The notes under the pieces were generated by a model. The model did not search any database and was not told the origin of the DNA. It saw only the letters and a program-made list of their open reading frames with translations. The position numbers and the translations under genes are program-made. This document shows, in pieces, positions 1 through 10,704 of a DNA stretch of 64,000 bases. The stretch comes from Ypsolopha sequella (taxonomy: Eukaryota > Arthropoda > Insecta > Lepidoptera > Ypsolophidae), in NCBI GenBank assembly GCA_934047225.1, contig CAKOHE010000061.1, positions 370,773-434,772 of the forward strand, given 5' to 3'. Within the stretch, counting starts at the first letter, position 1. Every line of letters begins with the position of its first letter.

Positions 1-564
1 CTGTGGATGACGGTAATATAATGAGCATAGATAGCAATCAGTTTTGTGAGAGGGTGGGGTCATTGGAGAATGACGATAGGATGACTGTAAGGGGGGTCAA
101 TTGTTGGCAAAAATCGATGACGTAAGGACAGCCCCAGAGGTTGTTGAGTTGAAACAGAACATAGGAACAGACAGACAAAAATTCTAAAAACTGTAGGTTG
201 GGCAATACAATAATTTACCCGTTTTATTTCAATTTCGCAAAAATATTCAATGTACAGACACGATTTTCTTACTACTTAATTATTTATGTAGATTTGCAAT
301 TTTTAAGTAACTGTTTTCTACTGTTTGATTAGTGTTCATTGCGATTAGCGAGCGACCAATAGTGACCATGTATATTCCAAATACATTTAGTTATATGTAC
401 TTTATTTATTTATTTATCAAAAAAGTACACCAAAAATATCAACACAAACTACATATAGATATACATTGGGCCTTGATCTGGTGTTGCCATCAATGACAGG
501 TGAACACAGCATTATCAGAAACTTGTTCTTGTACAATACAACGAACAATAGCAAAGTTATACTT
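1..564. other. Left-edge sequence, no recognised gene
   Basis: AT-rich non-repetitive sequence. A 41-codon open stretch on the plus strand (3-125) ends in a stop; it has no recognisable motif and could be chance or the end of a decayed element. Nothing else is supported here. It precedes the LINE relic that begins near 565. Confidence 0.4.
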
Positions 565-1037
565 AGAGCCGCGGATATAGACGCAGTCTTTGTTTTGCAG
601 AAGAGAGCAATTCGGGTTATTTATAATGTGAAGCACCGGGATTCGTTAAAAGAAAAAAATTCAAAGAAATTCAATATTAACTGTTCCTTGTGAATTTATT
701 TAAAAAGTTCTTAAATAGGTCAGAAAAAAATATTGATTCTTTCCCGAGGCTTGGTGAGCAACACTGTAAAGAAACTAGAAATAACCATAAACTGGCTTTT
801 CCAAAAATCAGACTTGCCAAAATGTGGGATTTTCGTATGACATGGTAAAAGATTTTACAAGAAACTTCCAAAGGAGGCCCTTACCCTATTAAAAAATAAG
901 TTAAAACTGTATTATAAGCAGGGTCTAGTGAAAAAGGCATATTATAAATTAATGAATATTTGAATTATGGTAAAGCATGGAGTTATAGTGATAGTTGTCA
1001 TAATAGTAGTTCATAATTTAGTATAATTTTCTAACAT
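565..1037 (+). pseudogene. 5'-truncated LINE relic (ORF2 C-terminus and start of 3' UTR)
   Basis: This stretch aligns by eye with 26930-27410, the end of ORF2 of the full-length LINE in this window: shared runs include agagccgcgg, gacgcagtctttgttttgca and gaagagagcaattcggg. The reading frame is broken by stops and small indels, and there is no upstream RT domain, so it is a dead 5'-truncated copy. Its 3' UTR continues at 3413 after a nested insertion of about 2.4 kb and is broken again by a fold-back element at 3495. It shows that this LINE family has also inserted outside the 43-bp satellite and has been active for a long time. Confidence 0.8.
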
Positions 1038-3412
1038 ACTAGCTTCTGCCCGCGGCTTCGCCCGCGTGGCCTACAGGAAACAAATAACATTTTTTTCAGA
1101 AACAAACATTATAAGCAACGCGCGGTGCTCAAGGTCATGTTGTACCTACCATGGAGACATCCCACCATTTCAGTATACGAACAATCTGAAGTACTCAGCG
1201 TGCGTAAGTCTTTTATTTACCAATGCCTTAAAAGGTATCATCGCTTTACAGTTCCACACCTTCCCGAAGCAAGACAACGTCTAGATCGCTGTCCTTTACC
1301 AGCGGTCAAGAGCGAGTTTGCACGTGGTCACTACGATTTTCAGGCTCCAAATTTATACAATGCTATAAACAGTAAAGTAAGATTTAAAAAATTGAGTAGT
1401 TTCCTAAGGCGACATAAAATTTTCCAATGGCTAAGCGACTTAACTTACGAGCAGACTGAAATGCTGTTGTAGGTTAATCCTAGGACTAATAATATATACT
1501 TTTATTTGTATTCTCACACTTCCACGCACACACATACACTCAACCTATATCACAATCACACTCATACATAATACACTTAATTACACACACTCACTTCTAA
1601 TTCAGTATACACCCTCTTTTCACTTTTTAATATTAATAAAAAAGTTTAATTTTAGCGATTACTAACACTACTACCACAAAAAAAAAAAAAAAAAAACTGA
1701 CCAAATGTTAAACCTTCATTTTCTAATCTAGGTAATTGTTAACCGTAATGCCTCTTTTATTAAGTTATTAATTTGTTTATTCTTTGTTAACATACTAACA
1801 TTAAGTTAAGTTAAAAATAATTAAAAATTGTTTCATAGTTTTGTATGTACCTTTCTGGCTATTATTATAACAAACCGAAATTATGGGAATGTGCTGACTC
1901 CTAGCTTACAGTTAAAACTTTTTTAGGAGTCAGATACTCACTGTATTTTATGATGTTTTACGGTAAATAAAGATATTTTATGTTTTATGTTTTATGTTTA
2001 AGTGCTCTCACTCCCTCTGGGAGTCAAGGTGTAGTGCTCGGCCGAAAAACTTGCATGCTCAGACTACGAACGCGCCCTGCTCGGCCTTCGGCCTCGCGGG
2101 CGCGTTCTCCGTCCTCACATGCTCGTTTTTCGGCCTCACCAGAATGCCAAACGGACTCACCGATCAAAGTTTTTCCGAAAGAGTGTCAAAATCCCTATCA
2201 GTTGTCAAAAAATTTCAAATTTGAATACAGCAGCGTAATTGGCGACCCCGAATGCCCCTTGAGTTTTATGCAAATCGGGATACTTTATTTGGACCTGTCA
2301 AAAAACTGTCAAAACTGTTTAATTTTTTTTTTGGTCATATAGCCCCAGCTTGACCGATCACAATAGTTGAAACCCGAACTCCCTACAATTAGCCTTTCGG
2401 GAGATATGGCCGATCAAATGTTTGGCAATTTTTTTTTTTCGACTTTAGATCTTGCCGAGCCCTTTTCTTAGAGTACCATGAACATGGGTCTATAGCATTA
2501 GCTGTTTGGGAGATACGGGCCTGTAAAGTTTTGACACTTTCGGCGGGTAGATCTCGTCGAAACCTTTTCCTAGACACCCATCAACATGGGTCTAAGTCTA
2601 GCCGTTTGGGAGAAACAGGCCGTCAAAGTATTCACATAAAAAAGAACTTTTTTTGGTACCCCGTTGTCCAACCCCTTCAACCTTCCATTCCAAAAATATT
2701 TTGCTGGGATATTGAAAGATATAGATAGATTGTGGATATATAGATAGATAGATACCTCAAAAGGAAAAAATGGAATTCTAATAGGATCACTTGTGTGGCT
2801 GTCTGTCTGTTCGTCTGTTACAGCCGATTTGCTCTGGAACACATACTTTCAAGAATTTTCATGTCCACTATATTAAATTTCAAAATCGATGCCATTTTCA
2901 TAATTAACGTCCCAAAAAAACATAAAAACGACACCCATATTGATATTTACACATTTCAACATATCAACCCCATCGCACCCCAACAGGGGATGATGGTATT
3001 TCACGTCCACTTCGTTGGATTTAGAAATAGTTGTTGTTTTCGTAATCAGCGACCCGATAAACCATACAAACGATACCCATGCTGATTTTCAGAATTTGTC
3101 ACCCCATTTCCCCCTTTTAGGGGTGGAATTCTGAAAAAACCTGAAACACATGTTTACTCATTTATAGATAGGAGTACTCTTGTGAAGTCTCGAATAAAAT
3201 AGTCTAACTAATCTTGTTTCCCCATATAAACTTTGGACCCCCGTTTCACCCCCTTAGAGGGTGAATTTTGAAAAATCCTTTCTTAGTGGATGCCTACACT
3301 ATATAAGGTATCTATATGCAAAATTTCAAGTCTCTAGGACCAGTGGTTTAGGCTGTGCGTTGATATATAAGTCAGTCAGTCAGTCAGGACTTTGAATTTT
3401 ATATATACAGAT
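1038..3412 (+). mobile_element. Composite insertion splitting the LINE relic
   Basis: The LINE 3' UTR is continuous across this segment: ...ttctaaca before it and gattcttctaaagagtta after it match ctaacttttgattccact at 27407. The inserted DNA starts with a GC-rich end (gcccgcggcttcgcccgcg) and finishes with (tcag)n plus an AT-rich tail. Both ends are of a kind very common in Lepidoptera. Inside are a LINE fragment (1115-1999) and about 1.4 kb of low-complexity repeat (2000-3412) with GGCC-rich palindromes near 2075, (gata)n near 2735-2752 and a (ctgt)n stretch near 2800. No intact gene is present; exact family not assigned. Confidence 0.65.
1115..1999 (+). pseudogene. 5'-truncated LINE fragment with 3' tail
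   Basis: The frame ending at 1472 (about 115 codons) reads like the region after the RT thumb of Jockey/CR1-type LINEs: a run with LYLPW near its start, a YEQSEVLSVRK segment and a FQAPNLYNAIN segment, ending WLSDLT. No RT catalytic motifs remain, so only the C-terminus was copied. It is followed by about 500 bp of AT-rich 3' UTR with an A20 run at about 1678-1697, and ends in tandem TTTTATG units at 1976-1999, a typical LINE 3' tail. This is a different family from the 18799 and 31263 LINEs. Confidence 0.6.
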
Positions 3413-3800
3413 GATTCTTCTAAAGAGTTAATATCAATTAATTACGGACTGTAAAAGGAAATTGAGTATATGAGATAGATAGACTAAGATATATATACAA
3501 GGTGAATTTGTGAACATCGTCCAAATTCATACTTGAGCCTTGGTAAGTGATCAGCATCATGAACCAATAACGATTTTTGTAAAATTCATAAAATGAAATT
3601 TCGACTCCCCATAGTGATTCACTCAGGACTGGGAGTGAATTAATATGGGAAGTCGAAATTTCATTATACGAATTTCACAAAAATTTTCATCGATTCATGA
3701 TGCTGATCACTTATCAAGCCTCTAGTATGAATTTGGACGATGATCAAAAAGTCACCTTGTATATTACATTTTTTTTTCACCATCGTAAATTCCTGCTAAA
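3413..3800 (+). pseudogene. Continuation of LINE relic 3' UTR
   Basis: 3413-3494 matches 27410-27492 (taattacggactgtaaaagg versus taattacagactgtaaaagg). After the fold-back element the match resumes at about 3764 with a T-rich tract and aaattcctgct, as at 27503-27530. Beyond about 3800 similarity is lost. Confidence 0.7.
3495..3763. mobile_element. Fold-back MITE (about 270 bp)
   Basis: Both ends are inverted copies of each other over at least 60 bp: acaaggtga...cgtccaaattcata on the left and the reverse complement on the right, including the internal block tgatcagcatca. It sits in an atatat run of the LINE 3' UTR, so the target duplication is probably an AT dinucleotide repeat. No coding capacity; non-autonomous. 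Confidence 0.75.
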
Positions 3801-4136
3801 CTATTGCAGATTTATTGCATAATTTGAATTTACATCGCTATCACAGGTGATAATAATAATGATTTTACATCGCTATAGTTTGAAATCGCTATATTTGAGA
3901 ACATAAACAGTCACACAGAAATCTTAATACATTTAAAAATAGTAAAGAATAGACCTGGAGGTTCCTGAAGTTAACAATCAAAACAAATACACTTAATTAA
4001 GAAGCAAAGTTACAAAAATACGTAAACAACATAAGACATAAACACAAAAGGCACATCACACAGACATCAAAATGGATTTTGAATACTAAATATTATGACA
4101 AAGTGAATATTGTAGTTTTAAGATAAGATTAACAAA
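3801..4136. other. No feature recognised
   Basis: AT-rich sequence with a short duplicated tttacatcgctat motif near 3831 and 3863. Nothing else is seen. Confidence 0.4.
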
Positions 4137-4495
4137 TTATAGTTTAGATATTGCTTTAAGAGCATTTATTTTAAAACATTGGTGGCTTAGGGCGAACAAG
4201 TCTAAATCTTGTAAGTTCTTATTATAAAATTGTAAGCTGCGTCTGAAAAAGGTGTGTTTAGCGTAGTTTGTACCAGCAAATTTAACATAAAACAGGTTAC
4301 CAGAACGTGAGTAGGACTTAAAAGGGACCTTAAATAGAACTTTCTCAAGTAGTGTAGGTGAGTCAACTTGGTTATTGACAAGTTTGAACAAAAACGAGAC
4401 ATCAAGTAATAATCGTCGGTGCTGTAAAGATGGCAAGTTATTCCGCTGGGCACTTTCAACATAACCCTTAAAGAAATGTCCAGTACGATAGCAGA
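4137..4495 (-). pseudogene. LINE ORF2 C-terminal relic
   Basis: The minus-strand frame reads as the post-RT C-terminal region of a CR1/Jockey-type LINE: an RRLLLDVSFLFKLVN block, then KVPFKSYSRSGNLFYV and RRSLQFYNKN. The upstream part of the same ORF lies at 5160-5460, so one element was split by about 0.66 kb. No RT catalytic motif remains, so it is a fossil. Confidence 0.7.
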
Positions 4496-5159
4496 GAATA
4501 TAAAGTATTACTACGTAAAGAAGCGACACTCTCCTCCCCGCGCGAATTTAACGTCCCCCGCGGTCCCCCGCAAGTTAGTGGAAATCTGGAGTCAGGCAGA
4601 GCTCGATTACCACTCGTTTGCTGCGCGCGTGTTTTGTTACAAAGTTTTATCACGATACTGATTTTTAATCAGTATGGTGCGTTATTGCAGTGTTTATGGA
4701 TGCCTGGAAAACTTTTTTTCAAAAATTAGAATTGCGTGATCAAACCTTACAATTTCGTTCAGTAACGCATTTGGAACAATAAAATCAGTATTTATAACTT
4801 TCCATGTTTTAACAAGTTTTCATTTTTTTTCCAAAATTTATGTTTGAGTAGTTGTTAATTATATGATGATCATTTATGCATACGAAACTATATAGGTACC
4901 TACTAAGCTTAGGCATACTATATATATATATATATACATATATTTTTTTAATACTGATTAATCCACGGGGAACCAGAAATTGGACTACGCTAAAATTTAG
5001 GAAGAGAATCACATAAGTTGCTGACATATATTGTGTCCCTCTCGGGCGACGACGCTCACACGATTGCTGCCAGCCCTAGACTAACTCACGCACACACACA
5101 AGCGTGTGCGGACAAGCCAGATGCGCGCGTAGAGTGTAGGTAAATAACTTGAGCCTTCA
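4496..5159. other. Insert splitting a LINE relic; boundaries approximate
   Basis: Homology to the LINE stops near 5160 and resumes near 4495 on the minus strand, so this block looks like an insertion. It holds a CpG-rich stretch (4530-4575), a short THAP-like reading frame (4674-4739), a (TA)n tract near 4918-4940 and a (CA)n tract near 5088-5101. I see no convincing terminal inverted repeats; class unknown. Confidence 0.45.
4674..4739 (+). pseudogene. THAP-finger-like N-terminus (22 codons, truncated)
   Basis: The peptide starts MVRYCSVYGC, closely matching the start of THAP zinc fingers (Met, then C-x4-C at residues 5 and 10). The frame stops after 22 codons at 4737-4739, with no obvious splice donor before the stop, so it is at most a relic of a THAP protein or of a P-element-like transposase. 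The match is short and could be chance. Confidence 0.25.
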
Positions 5160-5460
5160 CTATGAAAATTTTCAGAAATTTATTTTGGACTCTTTCCACT
5201 CTAGTAATGTGCACTTTATAATACATAGGACTCCAAATAATGCAAGCAAATTCAAGGACACTACGCACGTACGCGAAATAAAGCATTTTATATGTCATTA
5301 TCTTTTTAAAAGCTCTACCCAAACGAAGAATCATGCCAAGATTTTTAAAAGCCTTAGTAACGATATGATCAATATGGGCACAGAAATCTAGTTTGGAATC
5401 CAAAATTACACCTAAGTCTTTAATTTGAGATACTCGTTTAAGAATTTTACCGCATATCAT
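5160..5460 (-). pseudogene. LINE RT-thumb relic
   Basis: The minus-strand frame carries the conserved post-catalytic LINE blocks: QIKDLGVILDSKLDF, an HID with a KAFKNLGMILR segment, YVRSVLEFACIIWSP and the RVQNKFLKIF helix. These follow the RT active site in CR1/Jockey elements. The RT core is missing and the ORF is cut after KIF by the insert at 4496-5159; the C-terminus resumes at 4137-4495. Confidence 0.75.
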
Positions 5461-5935
5461 ATAATCATAATGAATTATGATATCATATAATTATCATAAA
5501 CTCATAATGAATCATAATGAATTATGTACTGACAGACAACGGAGTAACACCACAACTTTTATTCCTTGTGGTCAAAACAGAAAAGTTTTCGGTACCTTTA
5601 ATTACTATTTAAGTATTTAGTATTTATTAAAAAAGCAGCGCTAGCTCAGGGGTAGAACGCTGGCCTCTGAACGCTGGCATGCACCAATGAGTTTTTCGGA
5701 ATTAACGTACATAGTATTTGTCTTACTTACCACTTGCTGAACGGTGAATGAAAACATGCCCTTAAAAGCCTTTGATTAATTAAGTGAAGATGCGGTATAA
5801 CCACAACGCGGTTGGATCCACAAATACAGGTCCAGCGGGCCTATCTTTGTTTAGTAGTATTCCAGGTGGCGTTTGTGTGCACGTATTTGAAAACACCTTT
5901 ACCTGTGCTATAAAATCCAGAAAAAACCTGCAGAT
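5461..5935. other. AT-rich sequence with tRNA-like relic
   Basis: 5461-5525 is a set of overlapping short palindromes (aatcataatgaattatgat). The rest has no recognised gene apart from the tRNA-like segment at 5636-5690. Confidence 0.4.
5636..5690 (+). repeat. tRNA-like SINE head relic
   Basis: Contains tagctcaggggtagaacgc, a good A-box-like string, but no B box follows and the anticodon arm does not pair. This fits a truncated tRNA-derived SINE rather than a tRNA gene. Confidence 0.35.
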
Positions 5936-6013
5936 ATGCCTCCGTTTGCATTTATCGGGTGTACAAATCACTCAAGAACAAAAAAAAAATTTCATGGCAT
6001 CACCTTCCACTCG
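5936..6013 (+). CDS. Candidate first exon of a THAP-type zinc-finger protein
   Basis: An ATG at 5936 opens a 26-codon frame, MPPFAFIGCTNHS..., that ends at a perfect donor, GTAAGT at 6013-6018. The pattern resembles lepidopteran THAP domains: Met-Pro start, a GCTNHSR-type second cysteine and a basic run leading to an FHGITFHS strand. The first THAP cysteine (about residue 5) is Ala here, so the finger would be defective or mis-aligned. No downstream exon with the C-x2-H pair was found, so this may be a decayed transposase (P-like elements carry THAP) or a pseudo-exon. Confidence 0.3.
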
Positions 6014-7030
6014 TAAGTACACAAAACCAGAAAATTTCCTTAAATTACTTTCTGTTTGTTTTGTTTACACTTCGCCATTTGCAGAAAAGGACGGTAATAT
6101 TCAACATGAATGTGTGCGACTAGTTCAGTTGCGCTAGCGACGACAGTCTTTCGCTTGCATGCCGCGTCACGTACAGAGGCACAAACTTATCTGTTCCGGT
6201 GCGCCAAACTAAAATGGCTTCTATTGTCACTATGTGACAGTCCTGTGCTACCGACACAAATACGAGGGTGACACTGAAAGTTTTTAGAATGGACCACTTG
6301 TAAACTATATAATAAAAAAGCAAGTTAAAATGTTGAAAATGGAACTCTTTGCTAATATGATTGTGTATGTATTTCATTAATTTGTCATTTGTTTTACGAT
6401 TTGGCGGCAAGATAAGAAAATTATATCGTGTCATTTACTTTACATTGAACAGTACTAGGTATTGTTAATAAAGAACTTGTAATAAATATTAAATTTCATC
6501 GTGAGACTATGTTATAGAATAGAATAGAATAGAATTATGTTTATTTGGTACAAAAATAATAACACTAAGCGTTTTTCTCGTTGTTTTTTTTTCTTAGCTC
6601 TGAGCTTTCCTCCAGATGGCGCTGTCCATGTCTCCATAGATAAAATGTGTTCCGTGACAATCAATGTCAAAGTAGTTTTTCGTTTGTTTCGAATCTGTGC
6701 AAATTTTGTCTTTGATTCTGTTGCTAAAGTTGGTCTGAGTGCTAAAGAATACAACAGTGCCATCTAAAATAGGAATCTTATTTAACACTAAATTTGACAT
6801 AAGGAAAAGTACCAAAAAGGTCGCCGTTGTCCGTCCGTCGTATGTCACAGCCTCATAAGTTTAGCACCGCTAAGGTTAAACGTCAGTCTCTTAGATCAAA
6901 CTGCATAACTTGACTTTGTTTTTGTTGTTTAGAAGTTGAAAATTTAAAAACTTTTTCGTATGTGACAATGAGAGGTTTTTTTTTTGAGAATTAAAAAAGA
7001 ACATAGTTTCCAAAAACTCTGTAGATGACA
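6014..7030. other. No gene recognised; short microsatellite
   Basis: Unannotated AT-rich sequence. An (AATAG)n run lies at about 6515-6535, of the kind left at LINE or SINE 3' ends on the minus strand. An agatggcgctgt string near 6615 is a common lepidopteran repeat fragment. Confidence 0.4.
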
Positions 7031-7525
7031 GTCACGTCACGTCACATACGCTCGTTGGTTGACTGACATGTGTGCTGAGCATATGTGCGAATGCTTTGTT
7101 ATGGTCCGTCCAGGTTTAAAATGTACGATGGCTTGTACTCATTGCGCTTAACGACTTTCATCTTTAGGAAAAAGATGTATGCCTCCATTTTTACACAAAT
7201 CCACAAGGCACAGACTTCTCTTCTTTTTCTCTTGGGACATTTTCTTTCTGGCGTAGAAAACTCATAAAAAGACTGCTAAATGTTTTTTTCTTTTTCCTTG
7301 TTGTTATTATTTATTTATTTTCAAAATGTCATTGGGATGTGATCGGACAATGACATTAATTACTTTTTTATTGTACGTTTCGTTTTACGATCTCAAAATT
7401 ACATCCAAGTGAAATAATCAAAAAATTATGTGACGTTTCGTTCCTAGCAGTAACTTACCAAGTTCAGCGCCATCTATCCAGCTACTTGGGAAGAGTAAAA
7501 AAAAAGAAAAGAAAATCCCTCATTG
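7031..7525 (+). repeat. Left arm of about 0.5-kb inverted repeat
   Basis: Reverse-complements 10705-11208 almost end to end. Shared blocks include cacatacgctcgttggttga, the gcctccatttttac block, ttacaagttcagcgccatct-like sequence and gaaaatccctcattg at the inner edge. The arms lie on either side of host exon 9011-9088. They may be two oppositely oriented copies of one non-coding repeat or the ends of a decayed DNA transposon; no transposase is seen between them. Confidence 0.85.
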
Positions 7526-7720
7526 ACGCCAATAGTTCAGTATTAGTGAGGTTTATAAAGCATGAGTTTGAAATTTAATGCACAATTAGTTATGATCTTG
7601 TCCAAACAAAGTTAAAACAGCATTTTAAGTTGCTTTTGAAAAGATCATGACTAATTGTGTACACAATTTGAAACTTTTGCTTTATAAATTTTCTGTGCTA
7701 ATACGGCTATTGCCGTCAAT
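7522..7720. mobile_element. Fold-back MITE
   Basis: Near-perfect inverted halves: attgacgccaatag...gtattag on the left and ctaatacggctattgccgtca on the right, with inner blocks tttataaagc and acaattagt.atgatctt also paired. It abuts the inner end of the inverted-repeat arm. Confidence 0.75.
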
Positions 7721-8315
7721 TCCCATCATAGCTTAATTTTTAAAAGATTTTCGTTTTTAAATTTTTTGTAGAATATACGCCATTTTAGGACATAGTTTTC
7801 ATTATTTTGGTATGTAATTATGATTTTTTTAAGAATTGTCCCATGACCTTGTCACTTGAGAATTTTAGATATTATACTGATTGAAAAGTAGTCTGTCTCT
7901 GTCTGTCTACTCATCTGTCATCTAGCTGTTAAGTTAGTCTCTTATCTTGATGGTAAACGACACATTTCTAAACAGCCATTACTCAAGTGACGTCACACAA
8001 GGGCAAATTGAAGTTGCAGCCTTTTCGTAAAAATATTCATCATCATGAGGTTTCGGAGACCAAAACTTCTAAAATACGGCTTATTAAACCTAAATCTCGA
8101 AATAGTTTTCGAATTAACACACCTTCACATAATTTGGTTCAAGCATTTTTGTTTGAAACTCGAATATTACCTAAACTAATGGTATGTTCACACGAGTAAG
8201 TTTCTTGAGAAAAGTGGTTCAGTATGATCGGTACAATATGTGGTTTCATTTAAAGGTAGCAGTATGTTTACACCCGGTATGTAATAATAACATTAATAAA
8301 GCTCGACCTACATTC
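7721..8315. other. No gene recognised
   Basis: AT-rich sequence with a small (ctgt)n stretch near 7895. An open frame at 7987-8199 has no recognisable motif and lies in repeat-rich intron territory, so it is not called. Confidence 0.4.
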
Positions 8316-8459
8316 GTAGCACACTGTTTAATCGCGCCACTTAGTTGAATCACAAGTGCGAGGAGCTTGACACGATGTTTTTGCGATCAAACAGTACGTC
8401 ACGCTCCTTGCACATGTGATTCAACTAGTGGTGTGGCGCGCGATTAAACACTAAGCTAC
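8316..8459. mobile_element. Short fold-back element (about 145 bp)
   Basis: gtagc...gtttaatcgcgc at the left pairs with gcgcgattaaac...gctac at the right; the internal gttgaatcaca and gaggagc blocks also pair, giving a stem of about 55 bp and a loop of about 40 bp. Non-coding. Confidence 0.75.
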
Positions 8460-8471
8460 GGGACCAGCCCC

Positions 8472-8694
8472 CCTATTGTGTATCTTTAGTTGCCAACTGC
8501 ACGAGGTGCCTATCATCAAAAACATAGCTAAAAACTGAAATTTCAAAATTGCCTTTAGTGGGTATTGAACTATTAACAATCTGTGTCGTCACTTCAAGTG
8601 TCAAAATATCCTTAGGACATCGGAATTCGATAGTATGTCTATGTTTTTGATGATAGACACCCAGTCCAGAAGGCAACTAGAGATACACAATAGG
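8472..8694. mobile_element. Fold-back MITE (about 223 bp)
   Basis: cctattgtgtatct.tagttgcc and ctatcatcaaaaacata at the left are repeated inverted at 8636-8694, around a loop of about 110 bp. It is directly followed by a minus-strand SINE. Confidence 0.75.
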
Positions 8695-8985
8695 CCCGCA
8701 GGTCGACCCAAAAGGACGTATGCCAACCTAATTGGCGGCCCGGAACAGAAGAGCTTGTATGACGATTGATGGATGTGAAAGAGGTGTGTCAGAATCGTAG
8801 CAGATGTAAATCTGTGGTCTCTGTCTACCCCTCTGGGAGACAGGCGTGAGTATGCATGTACATTATAATATCCTCGAGGGAGTGTCGAAAGTGTTTCAGA
8901 GTGGTCTGTCATGGAAACAGGCTCGAATCAGCAAGATTCGAACCTGTGTCCGGCGGTTTAACTACTGTGCTACCGCTGCTCTTTT
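8695..8985 (-). mobile_element. tRNA-derived SINE
   Basis: Read on the minus strand it begins with a pol III A box (ggtagcacagtagttaaac, near 8966) and a B box (ggttcgaatctt, near 8940), followed by a body with gcctgtctcccagaggggta that is typical of lepidopteran SINEs. A piece of the same body recurs at about 9733-9765. It lies in an intron of the minus-strand lipid-transfer-protein gene, in the same orientation as that gene. Confidence 0.75.
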
Positions 8986-9010
8986 CAAATAGTATTTAAA
9001 CAATTGTTAC

Positions 9011-9088
9011 CTGTACACTGCTGCTAAATGCGTCACAATTGAAGTCAATTTGCACTTGGTTCACAGCCACGGAAATACCATCTATCAC
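9011..9088 (-). CDS. BLTP3: Internal exon of a BLTP3/UHRF1BP1-like lipid transfer protein
   Basis: On the minus strand, acceptor TTGCAG precedes a 78-bp, 26-codon phase-0 exon that ends at donor GTAACA. It encodes VIDGISVAVNQVQIDFNCDA plus six residues. From memory, the vertebrate UHRF1BP1 N-terminus has VVEGISVSVNSIVIRI followed by an AF doublet at the same place, directly after the part encoded by exon 12595-12705. These proteins are bridge-like lipid channels with a chorein N-terminus acting at membrane contact sites. The next exon must lie at lower coordinates; it is not recognisable in this window. The exon is bracketed by the 7031-7525 and 10705-11208 inverted repeats. Confidence 0.82.
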
Positions 9089-9231
9089 CTGCAAGACAAA
9101 ACACGTCAAACATTATCCTTATTACTTACGTAATACAGTTCAATATGACCGTGCGTACTTTTTAAATATTATATACTAGTAAATAGTGTTTCCTTGACAC
9201 CTTTTCTTACGCAGAAATTGCATAATCAAGT

Positions 9232-9430
9232 CAGGTTGCGTTCCTAAACGCCGGGGTAAATGTACCTATACAGTTTCAATAATCACATTTCAATAATCAT
9301 AAAGTTGTGGTAGAATAATTATTTTCGTTATTCTGCCGCTAGTGGCAGAATATATTATTTTGCTTAACAGCCGTTGGTGGCAGGCTAGACCTCAGAATAA
9401 GGAATACAAATAGAAACCTGGCTAAAATAA
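9232..9430 (+). repeat. Left arm of a second, partial inverted repeat
   Basis: Two blocks are matched in inverted order by 12156-12362: caggttgcgttcctaaacgc (9232-9251) and the ctcagaataaggaatacaaa block (9385-9430). The middle is diverged. An internal palindrome, ttctgccgctagtggcagaa, sits at 9332-9351. It lies within the intron between the two host exons. Confidence 0.7.
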
Positions 9431-10704
9431 TACGCGGAGAAAGACACCTATCCTTGATTTTCTTACGACATTTTAGTGCGTTAGAGAGAGATGGATATGT
9501 ATTGGTTTTTTCTTAATTAGGTAGGTTGTCACTAGTTCGTTGCTTTGCTAGTGATGTAACAATGTCGATTTTTGACTACGATAAATAAACCAAATCGAAA
9601 TGAACCGCGACCAATCTCCTTACCACACATCATATCGTATCAAAGTGTGAAAAAAAAGAGAATGCAGGAGGCACCGACATTTCTGGTGACATCCTCTTGC
9701 TTTGGAAGGAGGCCAAGAGAATTAATAGCAAAGTGGTCTCTGTCTACCCCAGTGGGACACATGTTATATTGTGTAAATAAGGAATTAATAAAAGGATATC
9801 TTTCGTTTAGCATAATATTTTTTTATTAAGTACAAATTACTATATCGTAGGCAGGTAGGTACATAAGTTAAGTCCAAAATTGTGCTTGTTTCTAGTACAA
9901 AAAATGCTGTAGCTTGTATCAGAGATACAACCGTAAACTATTTAAGTGGATACCTTTTAAGTCGCCTCTTAACTCAATCAAATAGATGTTCGTTGATGTC
10001 GCGTCTTTGTTCAATCAAGGAGGAAGGAATTAATCGCAACAATAGAAATAATAATAATCATAGACTTATAGGATTCGTAATAATAATATTATGTCAATGA
10101 TGAGCGATGACAGCGCAATTACTACAGAGGTAATTTCATTTTTTTTTATTTCTATCAAATAAACATCAACTTATCTTGAATAAAAACTAATAACAAATAA
10201 TTAACGATTAAAATACCTAATAACCTGTAATAAGAAATCAAATTATGCGCAGTTCAAGTCAATAAGCATTCCCAAAATTCATTTCACGATAGAACTACCC
10301 TGTCAAAGTACTTTTATTGTCAACCACTAAGTATATACTATAATATACTATATACTATAATATAAGTACATAATATACTATAGTATAGTACAAGCACGTA
10401 CCTACAAACAAGATTGATAATGCAATTATACATAATTATTTAAAGGTTACCAATGTGTCTGTATCTGGTAAATATAACGTTGGTAAGGCATCTGCTTTTA
10501 AAAGTCTCCATTTTAAATTTTCGTTTGGTCTAAAAGAATCCGACGTAAAGTGTTTCGAACAAATATGACCGCTTTTTTTAATTGCCCAATTTGGTCAAAT
10601 TATTCGTCTAAGCCATTCACTTTTTAATTCTTCCCTTTTTGGAAATCTGTAACAAAAAATATAGCGATATTTATTCGGCATTATTTTTCTTTTAACTCGC
10701 GCTG
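9431..10704. other. Intron sequence, no gene recognised
   Basis: AT-rich. It holds a SINE-body fragment (about 9733-9765), a short tandem of tatactataata near 10330-10390, and two small open frames without motifs (9572-9829, 9882-10100) that are not called. Confidence 0.45.

Noticed and set aside
4137..5460. Two separate minus-strand genes
   Set aside because: Together they read as one LINE ORF2 C-terminus interrupted by an insert, not as separate genes.
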